NCBI RefSeq assembly: GCF_002213415.1
Contig: NZ_NJGU01000017.1
Location: forward strand, 1-64,000
DNA from: Herbaspirillum robiniae
GTDB lineage: Bacteria; Pseudomonadota; Gammaproteobacteria; Burkholderiales; Burkholderiaceae_D
Direction: 5' to 3'
DNA length: 64,000 bases
In this document: positions 24,803-33,695 of the stretch, piece after piece
Numbering within the stretch: position 1 is the first letter of the stretch
Layout: every line of letters starts with the position of its first letter
The notes under the pieces: generated by a model
Database searches by the model: none
What the model saw: only the letters and a program-made list of their open reading frames with translations
What the model was told of the DNA's origin: nothing
Made by a program: the position numbers and the translations under genes

Positions 24803-25322
24803 CGTGTCTGCGGGCGGTAGCCTGAAGCCCCGACCCTCCCCGTTTCTCTTTATGCTGATGCGTCCGCCACCGCGTGCCGAAGGCGGGCGCCCGATTGCTT
24901 CCCTTCGCTATCCGATGCCCTCGCCCGCACCGACGATCCACGCAAACCGGGCGCGCACGCGGCGCGCTCCGTAGCGACGGATTGTCTTGCTCAAAACGAT
25001 GGAATCCCCTGAAGCGAAACGTCCTGCCGGCTGTCGATGATGATGGCCCCGGGCCTTCGCCGACCGGCTGAAACGGCAATCTCTCCCTGCAACTGTGAAG
25101 CCGTTTCTTGACGTCCGCAAAGTATAGGGGCTCGCCTTTCCGGCGTCGATAAGATTTGCTCAAAAAGCCCGCCCAGACTGGCTTTGCAGGCTTTCCGCGC
25201 ATACCAAATTTTCCGCGCGGAAACTAATTTCAGGGCGTTGATGTAAAGACGCAAACGCGCGCCGCGGCATGGGCGTTTTACAAGCTCAATGCCGGCGCGG
25301 GTGTCCTACAAGATCGTGCGGA
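24803..25322. other. Gap upstream of tpsB
   Basis: About 520 bases with no convincing gene; open frames here lack ribosome-binding sites and family resemblance. It should hold the minus-strand promoter of the tpsB-tpsA-fecR operon and the trailer of the cyclase gene. A perfect 14-base palindrome, TTTCCGCGCGGAAA at 25210-25223, lies in AT-rich DNA and could be an operator or a processing hairpin. Confidence 0.45.
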
Positions 25323-27593
25323 TCACTTGGTCTCGAAGGTGGTCACGCCATCCCAATCCGCCGGCGGCGGATCGCTGCGGTAATGAGTGATGCGTTCCAG
25401 ATACAGGTCGTACAATCCGCGCGCATTCTTTTCCCGCAAAGCGAGAATCGCAGCTTCGGCCTCGTCCCAGCGCTGGGCGCGCAGCGCGGCCAGCGCCGCG
25501 TGCCATTGCCCGACCTCGGCGCGCAGTTCCGGATCCAGCTCGGCCTCCGGCGCCAGCGGCTCGTAGATCGGCACCGGTTCGTTCTTGCCCTTTACGCGCA
25601 CCCGGTCCAGCTCGCGGTAGGCGAAGCCCGGCGCCGCCTCTCGCGTGGCATGGCCGACCAGCACGCCCACGCCGTAGACCTTGGTGATCGACTCCAGGCG
25701 CGAGGACAGGTTGACCGCGTCGCCCATCACCGTATAGGCCTTGCGGATCTTGGAGCCCATGTCGCCCACGCGCATCTGGCCGGTGTTCAGGCCCACGCCT
25801 ATCTTCAGCGGCGGCCAGTTGCGACGGATGAATTCCTCGTTCAGCTTCACCGTGGTCTGCTGCATGCGCAGCGCGGTGGCGACCGCGCGCGCGGCGTGGT
25901 CGGGCACTTCCAGCGGCGCGCCCCAGAAGGCCATCACGGCGTCGCCGATGTACTTGTCCAGCGTGCCGCGGTCGTTGCGGATGTCTTCGGACATGGCCGT
26001 CAGGTAGACGTTGATGTATTCGCGCAGCTCGTTGGGCGGCAGGCTCTCGGAGATGGTGGTGAAGCCGCGCACGTCGGAGAACATCACGGTCAGCTCGCGG
26101 ATCTCGCCCTCCATGTTGTAGCTCTCGGGATTGGCCGCCATCTCGGCCACCAGCTCGGGCGCCACGTACTCGCCGAACAGGTTGACGATGGCCTTGCGGT
26201 TGCGGTACTCGAACAGATAGCCCCAGCCCAGGTTGCAGATGAACAGCGCCGCCACCAGCAGCAAGGCGGTCGCCAGCGGCAGCACCAGGCCGCCGGCGTC
26301 GTACAGCCAGAAGTTGAAGGCGCCCAGGCCGAAGGCCGAGGCCAGCGTCAGCACGATGGACCACAGCGGCCCCAGCATCGGCAGCAGCAGGCCCAGCAGC
26401 AGGCCGATCAACACCACCTGCAGCATGTCGTAACCGACGGCGAAATCGGGGCGCTGCTTGAAGTCACCGTCGAGGATCGAGGCGATCAGGTTGGCGTGAA
26501 TTTCCACCCCCGGATACACCGGATTGACCGGCGTGGCCCGCAGGTCCTTCAGGCCCGGCACGGTGGTGCCGACCAGCATGATGCGGCCGTCGAGCTTGTC
26601 GTGGGGATAGGCGCCGCGCACCACATCCACCGCCGACACGTAACGGAAGGCGCCGCCGTCCGGCCCGCCATGGCCCCGATAGGTCACCTGCGCCGTCATG
26701 CGTCGTTCGACCGGAATGAACAGGGTGTCGGGCTTGACCTCGACGGCGATGGAGTCAAGCGCGCCATAATCGCGCGCGGCTTCGTCGGACATCATGTCGT
26801 TGCGCAGAAAGATCGGCTTGATGCGCTTGCCATTGAGCGCCACGCGCGCGGTCGCCAGCGCCAGCGATTCGTAAAACCCGTCTGCCTGCCGCGAAATCAG
26901 CGCCACGGAGCGCACCATGCCGTCGTCATCCACCATGGGATTGAAGAAGCCGCCGGCGGCCGCCGCCAGTTGCAACTGCGACAGGTTGGCGCCATAGGAG
27001 CGCCATTGAACAGACTCCAGCCGGCGTCCGCCCAGATCCGCCACGGTAAATGCCGGCGCCGGCAATTGCCCGACGGTGACGGCATTGGATTCGTTCGAGA
27101 ACGCGTAGCCCATCACCACGGGCTGGCCCTTCAAGGCATCGGCCAGGCGGGCGTCGTAATCCATTTCGGGTTTCAGGGCCTGCAGCTGGCGCGCGAACTG
27201 CGGCACATCCTTCAGTTCGCCCTTGGCCAGCTCTTCCAGCCGGGAGTAGCCGGAACTGGTGTCGGGTTCGGCGAACACCACGTCGAAGCCGACCGAGGCG
27301 GCGTGGTAGTTCTGCGTCATCTGCTTCACCAGCTGCGCCACCACGTCGCGGCTCCAGGGCCAGCGGCCGAGTTCGGCAATGCTGCGCTCGTCGATGTCGA
27401 CGATGACGATGCGCGGATCGAGTTCAGCCTTGACCACGCGCATGCGCAAGTCATAGAAGAACAGGTCCAGCCGCCCCACCCACTCGCCGGGCAGCACGCC
27501 GATGACCTGCGACGCGGCCACGACGGTCAGCGCCAGCGCCAGCAACCAGCGCGCCCAATACTTGGCCAAAGCCTGACGCAGACGACGCAACAT
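25323..27593 (-). CDS. CHASE2-domain class III adenylate cyclase
   Basis: 756 residues: membrane anchor (about 15-33), periplasmic CHASE2 sensor (about 35-345, starting DLFFYDLRMRVV), three membrane segments (about 365-450), and a C-terminal class III cyclase domain (about 490-690). Catalytic elements are intact: the first metal Asp in MFSDVRGFTTI near 505, the second in YIGDAVMAFWG near 547, and YTVMGDAVNLSSRLE near 620. The substrate-specifying Lys in LDKYIGDA with Thr in YTVMGD is the Lys/Thr pair usual for CHASE2 adenylate cyclases. It probably makes cAMP in response to an extracytoplasmic signal. Possible counterpart: the phosphodiesterase at 17106-17879. Confidence 0.9.
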   Translation of the reverse strand: MLRRLRQALAKYWARWLLALALTVVAASQVIGVLPGEWVGRLDLFFYDLRMRVVKAELDPRIVIVDIDERSIAELGRWPWSRDVVAQLVKQMTQNYHAASVGFDVVFAEPDTSSGYSRLEELAKGELKDVPQFARQLQALKPEMDYDARLADALKGQPVVMGYAFSNESNAVTVGQLPAPAFTVADLGGRRLESVQWRSYGANLSQLQLAAAAGGFFNPMVDDDGMVRSVALISRQADGFYESLALATARVALNGKRIKPIFLRNDMMSDEAARDYGALDSIAVEVKPDTLFIPVERRMTAQVTYRGHGGPDGGAFRYVSAVDVVRGAYPHDKLDGRIMLVGTTVPGLKDLRATPVNPVYPGVEIHANLIASILDGDFKQRPDFAVGYDMLQVVLIGLLLGLLLPMLGPLWSIVLTLASAFGLGAFNFWLYDAGGLVLPLATALLLVAALFICNLGWGYLFEYRNRKAIVNLFGEYVAPELVAEMAANPESYNMEGEIRELTVMFSDVRGFTTISESLPPNELREYINVYLTAMSEDIRNDRGTLDKYIGDAVMAFWGAPLEVPDHAARAVATALRMQQTTVKLNEEFIRRNWPPLKIGVGLNTGQMRVGDMGSKIRKAYTVMGDAVNLSSRLESITKVYGVGVLVGHATREAAPGFAYRELDRVRVKGKNEPVPIYEPLAPEAELDPELRAEVGQWHAALAALRAQRWDEAEAAILALREKNARGLYDLYLERITHYRSDPPPADWDGVTTFETK

Positions 27594-27771
27594 GGATTTT
27601 CCCCCGGGATTTTTTCTTGGCTGCGATCATGCCAGCACTTGCGGCCGGCCACAATCGCCGGGGCGCAAAGTTGCCGGCGCGCATCGTTATGCCGGCTATG
27701 TGCAGTGCGTGATGAACCCGGGACGGATTTGGGTTCTAATGCCTTTCCACACCCACCGACGAGGAGGACGC

Positions 27772-28614
27772 ATGAAGGCCATCCCCACCATCAAGCTGCG
27801 CAACGGCGACCTGATCCCGGCGCTGGGCCAGGGCACCTGGAACATGGGCGAATCGCCGGCGCAGGCGGCAGCCGAGGTGCGCGCGCTGCAGGCCGGCATC
27901 GAACTGGGCATGTCGCTGATCGACACCGCCGAGATGTATGCCGACGGCGGCGCCGAGAAGGTGGTGGGCAAGGCCATCGCCGGTCGCCGCGACGGGCTGT
28001 ACCTGGTCAGCAAGGTGCTGCCGCACAACGCCTCCCGGCGCGGCACCATCGCCGCCTGCGAGGCCAGCCTCAAGCGCCTGGGCACCGATTACCTGGACCT
28101 CTACCTGCTGCACTGGCGCGGCTCGCACCCGTTGTCGGCGACCGTCGAAGCGATGCAGACGCTGGCGGCGCAAGGCAAGATCCGCGGCTGGGGCGTGAGC
28201 AACCTCGACACCGACGACATCGACGAATTGCTGGAAGAAGAAAACGGCGACAAGTGCCTCAGCAACCAGGTGCTGTACAACCTCTCGCGCCGCGGCATCG
28301 AGTACGACCTGCTGCCGCAATCGCTGGAACGCGGCGTGCCCGTCATGGCCTACTCGCCCATCGAACAGGGCCGCATCCTGAACAACGCCGCACTGGCGGC
28401 GGTGGCGCAGCGCCATGGCGCGACGCCGGCGCAGATCGCGCTGGCCTGGGTGCTGCGGCGCCCCGGGGTGATCGCCATTCCCAAGGCTTCCGACGAGGCG
28501 CACGTGGCACTGAACCGCGCCTGCCTCGACTTCGCGCTCACCGACGCCGACCTCAAGGAGCTGGACTCCGCCTTCCCGCCGCCGCGCCGCAAGCAGCCGC
28601 TGGCGATGCTGTGA
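27772..28614 (+). CDS. Aldo/keto reductase
   Basis: 280 residues of the AKR TIM-barrel family. The catalytic tetrad is present: Asp in LIDTAEMY near 46, Tyr in EMYADGG near 51, Lys in LVSKVLPH near 78, and His in YLLHWRG near 111. The C-terminal IAIPKAS segment binds the NADPH phosphate. Reduces an unspecified aldehyde or ketone. ATG at 27772 is preceded by a strong GAGGAGG. Divergent from the cyclase gene and convergent with the racemase gene. Confidence 0.9.
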   Translation: MKAIPTIKLRNGDLIPALGQGTWNMGESPAQAAAEVRALQAGIELGMSLIDTAEMYADGGAEKVVGKAIAGRRDGLYLVSKVLPHNASRRGTIAACEASLKRLGTDYLDLYLLHWRGSHPLSATVEAMQTLAAQGKIRGWGVSNLDTDDIDELLEEENGDKCLSNQVLYNLSRRGIEYDLLPQSLERGVPVMAYSPIEQGRILNNAALAAVAQRHGATPAQIALAWVLRRPGVIAIPKASDEAHVALNRACLDFALTDADLKELDSAFPPPRRKQPLAML

Positions 28615-28635
28615 TGTGAAGCCGCGACCGCCGCC

Positions 28636-29340
28636 TTAGGCGGCCGACAACTTGGCGCGCATCGCCGCCATCTGTCCGGCGGCGGCGTCGTAGATCGCCA
28701 GCTGGCGCAGCAGGTCGCGCACCGCGGCCGGGATCGGTGCGATCACCGGCACCGAGAAGCGCGGCGCCAGCGCGATCGCCGCCTGCCCCAGCGGGCCGCC
28801 GCCGATCACCACCGCCTGCGCGCCGTCGCGCTCGATGCACGCCTGCACGGCCAGGGCCAGCGCCTCTTCCAGCGCCTGCGGGTCGGCCGCCAGCGCGCGC
28901 GGATCTCCCGGCGTCAGGCGAATGCCGGTGTACAGCCTGTCCAGGCCCAGTTGCTCGGCCTTGTGCCGGATGGCGTCGGTGAGTTCGGGGGTCACGGTGG
29001 CCACGCCGAAGCGCCGGCCGCCCAGCGCCGCCTCCAGCATCGACGCCTCGCAGATCCCCGCCACCGGCACCTTGGCCGCCGTGCGCACGCGCTCGATGCC
29101 GGGGTCGCCGAAGGCGCTGATGATCACGCCCGCGCACTGCCGTCCCGATTCACGCCAGTTGCGCTCGACCTCGGGCGCGGCCGCCTCCAGCTCGACACTG
29201 TTGACGATCATGCCCGGGCCGCTGCGCGCGCTCACGCCGCTCAGGGCAAAGCCCGGCGGCAGTTCGGCGGCGGCGATGTCCACCATCATCTCGGTGGTGG
29301 CCTTGGAAGAGTTGGGATTGATCAGCAGCAGTTGGCGCAT
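28636..29340 (-). CDS. Asp/Glu/hydantoin racemase family protein
   Basis: 234 residues. The opening LLINPNSSKATTEMM and the two cysteine regions expected in this cofactor-independent racemase family are visible, though not both canonical: AGICEASMLEA near residue 93 keeps a Cys (first catalytic position), while the second position, in VVIGGGPLGQAA near 180, is Gly-Gly-Gly and lacks the usual Cys. A typical hydantoin racemase has both; this protein might therefore be a maleate-isomerase-like or other member. It is 25 bases downstream of an MFS transporter and likely co-transcribed, suggesting catabolism of an imported amino-acid derivative. Confidence 0.8.
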   Translation of the reverse strand: MRQLLLINPNSSKATTEMMVDIAAAELPPGFALSGVSARSGPGMIVNSVELEAAAPEVERNWRESGRQCAGVIISAFGDPGIERVRTAAKVPVAGICEASMLEAALGGRRFGVATVTPELTDAIRHKAEQLGLDRLYTGIRLTPGDPRALAADPQALEEALALAVQACIERDGAQAVVIGGGPLGQAAIALAPRFSVPVIAPIPAAVRDLLRQLAIYDAAAGQMAAMRAKLSAA

Positions 29341-29365
29341 AGGAAACTCGACATTTGATAAGGAT

Positions 29366-30811
29366 TCAGCCGCGGCCCGGCACCGCGACCGCCTCGGCCG
29401 GCGCCGGTTCAGGCACCGCCTCCAGCGGCGCGTCGGGCGACTTGCCGTAGGTTTCGGGGACGGTGCGCACGGCGATGGTGAAGATGCCGTACATCGCCGC
29501 GATCATGCCGAACACGCCGGCCAGGCCAAAGGCGTCGAACAGGCGGCCTGCCGCCAGCGGCATGAAGGCGCCGGCGGCGGTGCCGGTGGCCAGGATGAAG
29601 GCGGTGCCGAAGGCGCGCACGCGGGTCGGGTAGAGCTCGGGAGCGAAGATCCAGATGGTGGTATTGAGCAGCAGCACGAAGCACTGGAAGATCGCGCCGG
29701 CCACCAGGATCATGGCGATGTTGCTAGCCAGGAAGCCGATCGCCAGCGCCGCCGCGCAGGCGCCGATGGCGCCCATGGTCAGCACGCGCTTGCGCGGCAG
29801 GTGGAAACCGAAGGCCGAAGCGGCGATGGCGCCGGCCAGGCTGCCGCTTTGCATCACCATGGTGAACAGCAGGCTCTTGGACATGCTGTAGCCCAGGCTC
29901 ACCAGGACGGTGGGCATGAGCGTGAGCACCGAGATCTGCGCGCCGTAGGTCATCCAGATCGCGATGCACAGCGGCAGCGTGCGGCGCGCCAGCGCGCCCT
30001 GGAAGATTTCCATCGAACGTACCTTCACGCGCGCGGCAGCTTCACGGCGGCCGTCATCGGCGATCCAGGCGGTAGGCTGCGGCGCCGGCCCACCCAGCCT
30101 GCCGCTGGCCAGGCGCGACAGCACCTGGTTGGCCTCGGCGACTTTGTGGCGCGACAGCAAAAAGCGCGGCGTCTCGGGGATGTAGCGGCGATAGAAGGCG
30201 CCCAGCAGCGCGGGCAGCATCAGGCAGAAGAACAGCCAGCGCCAGCTGTTCTCGCCCGGGAAAAGCGTAAACACCAGCAGGCCGAACGCGGGCGCGAGGA
30301 AGTTGCCCATGCCGCCGGCGCCGACGTTGACCAGGCCGACCGCGGTGCCGCGGAACTTGCTGGAGCAGAACTCGGCCAGCATGGTGACGGCGATGGCGAT
30401 CTCGCCGCCCAGGCCGAAACCGACGATGGCGCGGCCGATGGCCATCACCGTCAGGTCCGGCGCCAGCGCGCAGATGCCGGCGCCCAGCGTGAACAGCAGC
30501 AGGTCCAGGCTCAGCATCACGCGGCGCCCGTAGCGGTCGGCCACCAGGCCGGAGACGATGCGCCCGATGGCGGCGGCGGCGAAGGTGACCGTATTGAGCA
30601 GGCCGATGTCGGTGGCGCTGAGCCCCCACTGCTGCTTGAGCATGGGGCCGACCAGGCCGACGGCGTTCTGCTCGAAGCTGTCGAACAGGCAACCGATCAG
30701 GATCAGGAAGATGATGGTGTGATGCGAACGGGTGACGCCGATCTTGTCCAGCGCGCCGTCCAGCTCGGCGATGCGCGGGGTATCGGGCGATGAAAGTGTG
30801 GGTCCGGCCAT
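29366..30811 (-). CDS. MFS transporter, sugar/aromatic-acid:proton symporter family
   Basis: 481 residues with 12 predicted membrane segments. The loop 2-3 signature GLVADRYGRR is near 88 and FGLGGEIAIAVTMLAEF near 133 and PETPRFLL near 215 are typical of the metabolite:H+ symporter group. Cytoplasmic tail rich in Pro and Ala. ATG at 30811 has GAGGAG upstream. Co-directional with the racemase; the long upstream gap contains palindromic operator candidates probably read by the RpiR regulator encoded upstream. Likely imports the substrate (or precursor) of the racemase. Exact substrate not determinable. Confidence 0.88.
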   Translation of the reverse strand: MAGPTLSSPDTPRIAELDGALDKIGVTRSHHTIIFLILIGCLFDSFEQNAVGLVGPMLKQQWGLSATDIGLLNTVTFAAAAIGRIVSGLVADRYGRRVMLSLDLLLFTLGAGICALAPDLTVMAIGRAIVGFGLGGEIAIAVTMLAEFCSSKFRGTAVGLVNVGAGGMGNFLAPAFGLLVFTLFPGENSWRWLFFCLMLPALLGAFYRRYIPETPRFLLSRHKVAEANQVLSRLASGRLGGPAPQPTAWIADDGRREAAARVKVRSMEIFQGALARRTLPLCIAIWMTYGAQISVLTLMPTVLVSLGYSMSKSLLFTMVMQSGSLAGAIAASAFGFHLPRKRVLTMGAIGACAAALAIGFLASNIAMILVAGAIFQCFVLLLNTTIWIFAPELYPTRVRAFGTAFILATGTAAGAFMPLAAGRLFDAFGLAGVFGMIAAMYGIFTIAVRTVPETYGKSPDAPLEAVPEPAPAEAVAVPGRG

Positions 30812-30951
30812 GGTCAGCTCCTCGTGCGTGGAAACGGCAAACGAAAATCCTGCGTGGAAAGTTGCTACTGCATCAAGGCCCTGGCGTCCCGGCGGCGCTT
30901 GTCCGCCGCATGACGTTCACTGTAGTCCAGCGTGCCCCGGAATGGAATATT

Positions 30952-30989
30952 AATTTCAATATAAATTTATTATTGAAATTTAAATTTCA
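30952..30989. promoter_or_regulatory. Overlapping palindromic operator candidates upstream of MFS-racemase operon
   Basis: Two overlapping inverted repeats in very AT-rich DNA. The first has arms AATTTCAATA (30952-30961) and TATTGAAATT (30971-30980) with a 9-base spacer. The second is a perfect 16-base palindrome, TGAAATTTAAATTTCA, at 30974-30989, which can be written TGAAAT-N4-ATTTCA. About 140 bases upstream of the MFS start. Binding by the RpiR-family regulator at 31302-32147 is my inference. Confidence 0.55.
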
Positions 30990-31256
30990 CTCGTGACGAT
31001 CATTTAGCAATCTGCATGCCAGGCGCCGGCAGTGGCTGGAAAGAAAAAGCGGGCGCGCAACAGGAATGACAGAGACGGCCGGAGATCGGCCATGGGCTTG
31101 GGTGATGGATGGAAGCGGCAACATCGGCCACGCGCGCGCCGGCTTGCCGGCGGGCAAGCGGCGGCGAGCGTGGCCGCCTTCACTTGGGGAGGAGGGAGCT
31201 GACGCCGCACCCGTCATGTGCGGGGCATGCAAGAAATTGGTGAGCCGCATCTTGCG

Positions 31257-31282
31257 TGTTCTGAAATTGCTATTTCAGAACA
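31257..31282. promoter_or_regulatory. Second TGAAAT-N4-ATTTCA palindrome, downstream of rpiR
   Basis: Arms TGTTCTGAAAT and ATTTCAGAACA are an 11-base perfect inverted repeat around TGCT. Its core, TGAAAT-N4-ATTTCA, has the same half-sites and spacing as the site at 30974-30989. It sits 20 bases beyond the rpiR stop. It has no T-run, so a second operator is more likely than a terminator. Confidence 0.5.
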
Positions 31283-31301
31283 AAAGGCGGCCGAGCCGCC
31301 G

Positions 31302-32147
31302 TCAGTCGAAGTCGGCCAGCTCGTCGTGGCCCTGCTCCACCGCCGCCAGACGCTTGCGCCCGGCAGCGCCGGCGGCCTCGATGACCATGGTGGACAACAG
31401 GTCGCACAGCGCCATCACGGCCACGTGATTGTCCAGCGAACCGGGACCGCGGCACTGGCACTGCAGCGACCACTCGGCGCCGGCATAGTCGGGCGAGGCC
31501 TGGTCGCTGATGTAGAGGATACGGGCGCCGGCGCGGGTGGCGGCCTCCAGCACGCGGTCCATCTGGCGCGTCTGGCGGCGCGTGCCGAAGACGATCACGC
31601 AGTCGCGCTCGCCCAGGCCGGCGGTGTATTCGGCCACGGTCTCGCCGGGGCCGGGGATGGCGCTCACGCGCGGCAAGACCTGGATGATCTGCCAGCGCAG
31701 GTAGACCGCAAACGCATGGCTGCTGCGGCTGCCGAAAATCAGCACCTGCGGCGCGCCGGCGATGGCCTTGGCGATCTCGGCCATGACGGCGTCCGACAGG
31801 CGCTCGAAGGTGCCGGCCAGGTTGGCCTGGGACTGCTGGAAATGCGCCGCCACCGATTTGGCCTGGCGCGCGGCGCCGGCGGCGCTGTGGAACAGCGGCG
31901 AACCGATCTCCTGCTCTTCGCGCACGTGGCGGCGCGCTTCTTCGTAACTGTCGTAGCCGATGTGGCGAATGAAGCGGCTCACCGTCGACGGCGACACCCC
32001 GGCCAACTCCGCCAGCTCGTTGCCGGCATAGCTGGCCAGCTCGCCGGGAAACTCCAGCAGAAAGTCCGCCAGCTGGCGCTCGGTGGCGGGCAGTTCATCG
32101 AGCTTGCTGCGCACGCGGCGCACGAAGGATTCTGAAGAGGGCTTCAT
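31302..32147 (-). CDS. RpiR-family transcriptional regulator (HTH plus SIS domain)
   Basis: 281 residues. N-terminal RpiR-type helix-turn-helix (about 1-77; ELAGVSPSTVSRFIRHIGY is the recognition region) and C-terminal SIS sugar-isomerase-like ligand domain (about 125-255; VLIFGSRSSHAFAVYL, CVIVFGTRRQTRQM). SIS domains in this family usually bind phosphosugars, but other ligands are known. It probably regulates the MFS-racemase operon downstream in the same orientation, where two copies of TGAAAT-N4-ATTTCA occur. No clear ribosome-binding site precedes ATG 32147. Confidence 0.9.
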   Translation of the reverse strand: MKPSSESFVRRVRSKLDELPATERQLADFLLEFPGELASYAGNELAELAGVSPSTVSRFIRHIGYDSYEEARRHVREEQEIGSPLFHSAAGAARQAKSVAAHFQQSQANLAGTFERLSDAVMAEIAKAIAGAPQVLIFGSRSSHAFAVYLRWQIIQVLPRVSAIPGPGETVAEYTAGLGERDCVIVFGTRRQTRQMDRVLEAATRAGARILYISDQASPDYAGAEWSLQCQCRGPGSLDNHVAVMALCDLLSTMVIEAAGAAGRKRLAAVEQGHDELADFD

Positions 32148-32216
32148 GGAGGGCGCACCAGGACGCTGGAGGCGAAAGTCACGATCGGCGCATTGTATAG
32201 CAGCGCCGTGCGCGGT

Positions 32217-33473
32217 TCAGCCGAACTTGCGCGCAGCGTCGATGGCCAGGCCGCTGCCGATGCTGCCGAACAGGTCTCCTTCCACATGCTTGGCGTCCGG
32301 GACCAGCGCGCCGATGCGCTGGCGCAGCAGCCGCACGCCCGAGGAGCCGCCGGTGAAGAACACGCTGTCGATGTCCGAGGCGCGCAGGCCGGCCTGCTTC
32401 AGCAACCCGGTGACGGTCTGCTCGACCGACAGCACTAGGTGATCGACGGCGACATCGAAGTCGTCGCGCTTCAACTCCAGCGTCTCGGGCGGACGCAGGC
32501 GGGAGAGGTCGAGCACCGCCGTCTCCTGCGACGACAGCGCGATCTTGCCGCCCTCCACCTGCAGCGCCAGCCAGTGTCCGCAGCGCTGCTCCACCACGTC
32601 GAGCAGCCGCGCGAAGCGGTCGCGGTCGGCCACTTCCCGGGCGACGTCCTGCAGCTGCTGCCAGACCTTGCGCGTGTAGAGCTGGTTGATGGTGTGCCAG
32701 GTGGCGAGGTTGAAGTAATAGCTCGAGGGCACCTCGGCATTGCCCGACAGGCGTCCGCCCAGGCCCAGCAGCGGCATCACGCAGGACAGGCTGAAATACT
32801 TGTCGAAATCGGTGCCGCCGATGTGCACGCCGCCGTTGGCCAAGATGTCGTCGCGTCGCTCGTCGTTGCCGGCGCGCTGCGGCGACAGGCGCACCAGCGA
32901 AAAGTCGGAAGTACCGCCGCCGATGTCGACGATGAGCACCAGCTCCTCGCGGTCGATGCGGGATTCATAGTCGAAGGCGGCGGCGATGGGTTCGAACTGG
33001 AAAGCGATGTCGGTGAAACCGACGCTGCGGGCGATTTCTTCCAGCGTGTCCTGCGCCAGCCGGTCGGCGGCCGCATCGTCATCGACGAAATGCACCGGAC
33101 GACCCAGCACGACCTTGGTGAACGAAGTGCCGGCGGCGCGCTGGGCGCGCTGCCTGAGCTCGCCGATGAACTGCGACAGCAGGCCGCGATACGGCAGCGC
33201 GCGACCGCCGACCTCGGTCTGGCCGTCGATGGCGCCGGAACCGAGCAGGCTTTTCAGCGAACGCATCAGGCGGCCTTCATAACCGGCCAGGTATTCGCCC
33301 AGGCCGGCGCGGCCGTAGCTGAACTCGTTCTCGTCGGCGTTGAAGAACACGACCGAGGGCAGTGTGGCCTTGCCGTCTTCCAGCGGCAGCAGCAGCGATG
33401 CGCCTGCATCCGGGCGCACCCAGCCGACGGTGGAATTGGAGGTGCCGAAGTCCACCCCGCACGCGTTCGCCAT
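32217..33473 (-). CDS. yegD: Hsp70-family protein of the YegD type
   Basis: 418 residues: an actin/Hsp70 ATPase domain without the usual Hsp70 substrate-binding domain, as in E. coli YegD. ATP-binding motifs are visible: phosphate 1 GVDFGTSNSTVGW at 5-17, phosphate 2 VDIGGGTSDFS near 182, and adenosine FFTGGSSGVRLL near 376. Presumed chaperone; its partner is not known. ATG at 33473 with AAGGAG upstream. The rpiR gene follows after 69 bases, so they may be co-transcribed. Confidence 0.9.
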   Translation of the reverse strand: MANACGVDFGTSNSTVGWVRPDAGASLLLPLEDGKATLPSVVFFNADENEFSYGRAGLGEYLAGYEGRLMRSLKSLLGSGAIDGQTEVGGRALPYRGLLSQFIGELRQRAQRAAGTSFTKVVLGRPVHFVDDDAAADRLAQDTLEEIARSVGFTDIAFQFEPIAAAFDYESRIDREELVLIVDIGGGTSDFSLVRLSPQRAGNDERRDDILANGGVHIGGTDFDKYFSLSCVMPLLGLGGRLSGNAEVPSSYYFNLATWHTINQLYTRKVWQQLQDVAREVADRDRFARLLDVVEQRCGHWLALQVEGGKIALSSQETAVLDLSRLRPPETLELKRDDFDVAVDHLVLSVEQTVTGLLKQAGLRASDIDSVFFTGGSSGVRLLRQRIGALVPDAKHVEGDLFGSIGSGLAIDAARKFG

Positions 33474-33634
33474 CGATTACTCCTTCATTTTTTGGCCGGC
33501 AATCATATAGAAGAAAGCCCGGCTTGTCTGCCGGGCGCGCCCTGTTGCGTTTGAAGCAAGCAACATGCCTTGCTGCAATGCCGATACTTTCCGTTGACGA
33601 GCCGACAACAGGCAACGGCGCGCGGCCAAAAGAA

Positions 33635-33668
33635 AAAACCGGGACGGCATCGCTGCCGCCCCGGTTTT
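33635..33668 (-). terminator. Rho-independent terminator of the SDR gene
   Basis: Arms AAAACCGGGACGGCA and TGCCGCCCCGGTTTT (one mismatch) around TCGC; a run of six T follows on the minus strand. It is 27 bases beyond the SDR stop. Confidence 0.85.
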
Positions 33669-33695
33669 CCGGATCGAAGATAGACGATCAGGCCA

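Larger units (their letters stand above)
30812..31301. other. Gap between rpiR gene and MFS-racemase operon
   Basis: About 490 bases without a believable gene. It holds an unusually AT-rich block at 30945-31010 with overlapping palindromes, a GC-rich repetitive stretch at about 31130-31180 (CGCCGGCTTGCCGGCG can fold), and a second palindrome at 31257-31282 just after the rpiR stop. Operator sites are listed separately. Confidence 0.5.

Noticed and set aside
25269-28619. Very long open frame (over 1100 codons) on the plus strand opposite the CHASE2 cyclase
   Set aside because: GC-rich shadow of the cyclase and aldo/keto reductase; Arg/His/Gln-biased, no family resemblance, covers two real genes.
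31066-31428. Plus-strand frame in the rpiR-MFS gap
   Set aside because: No ribosome-binding site, Arg/Ala-rich, and its 3' half is antisense to rpiR.
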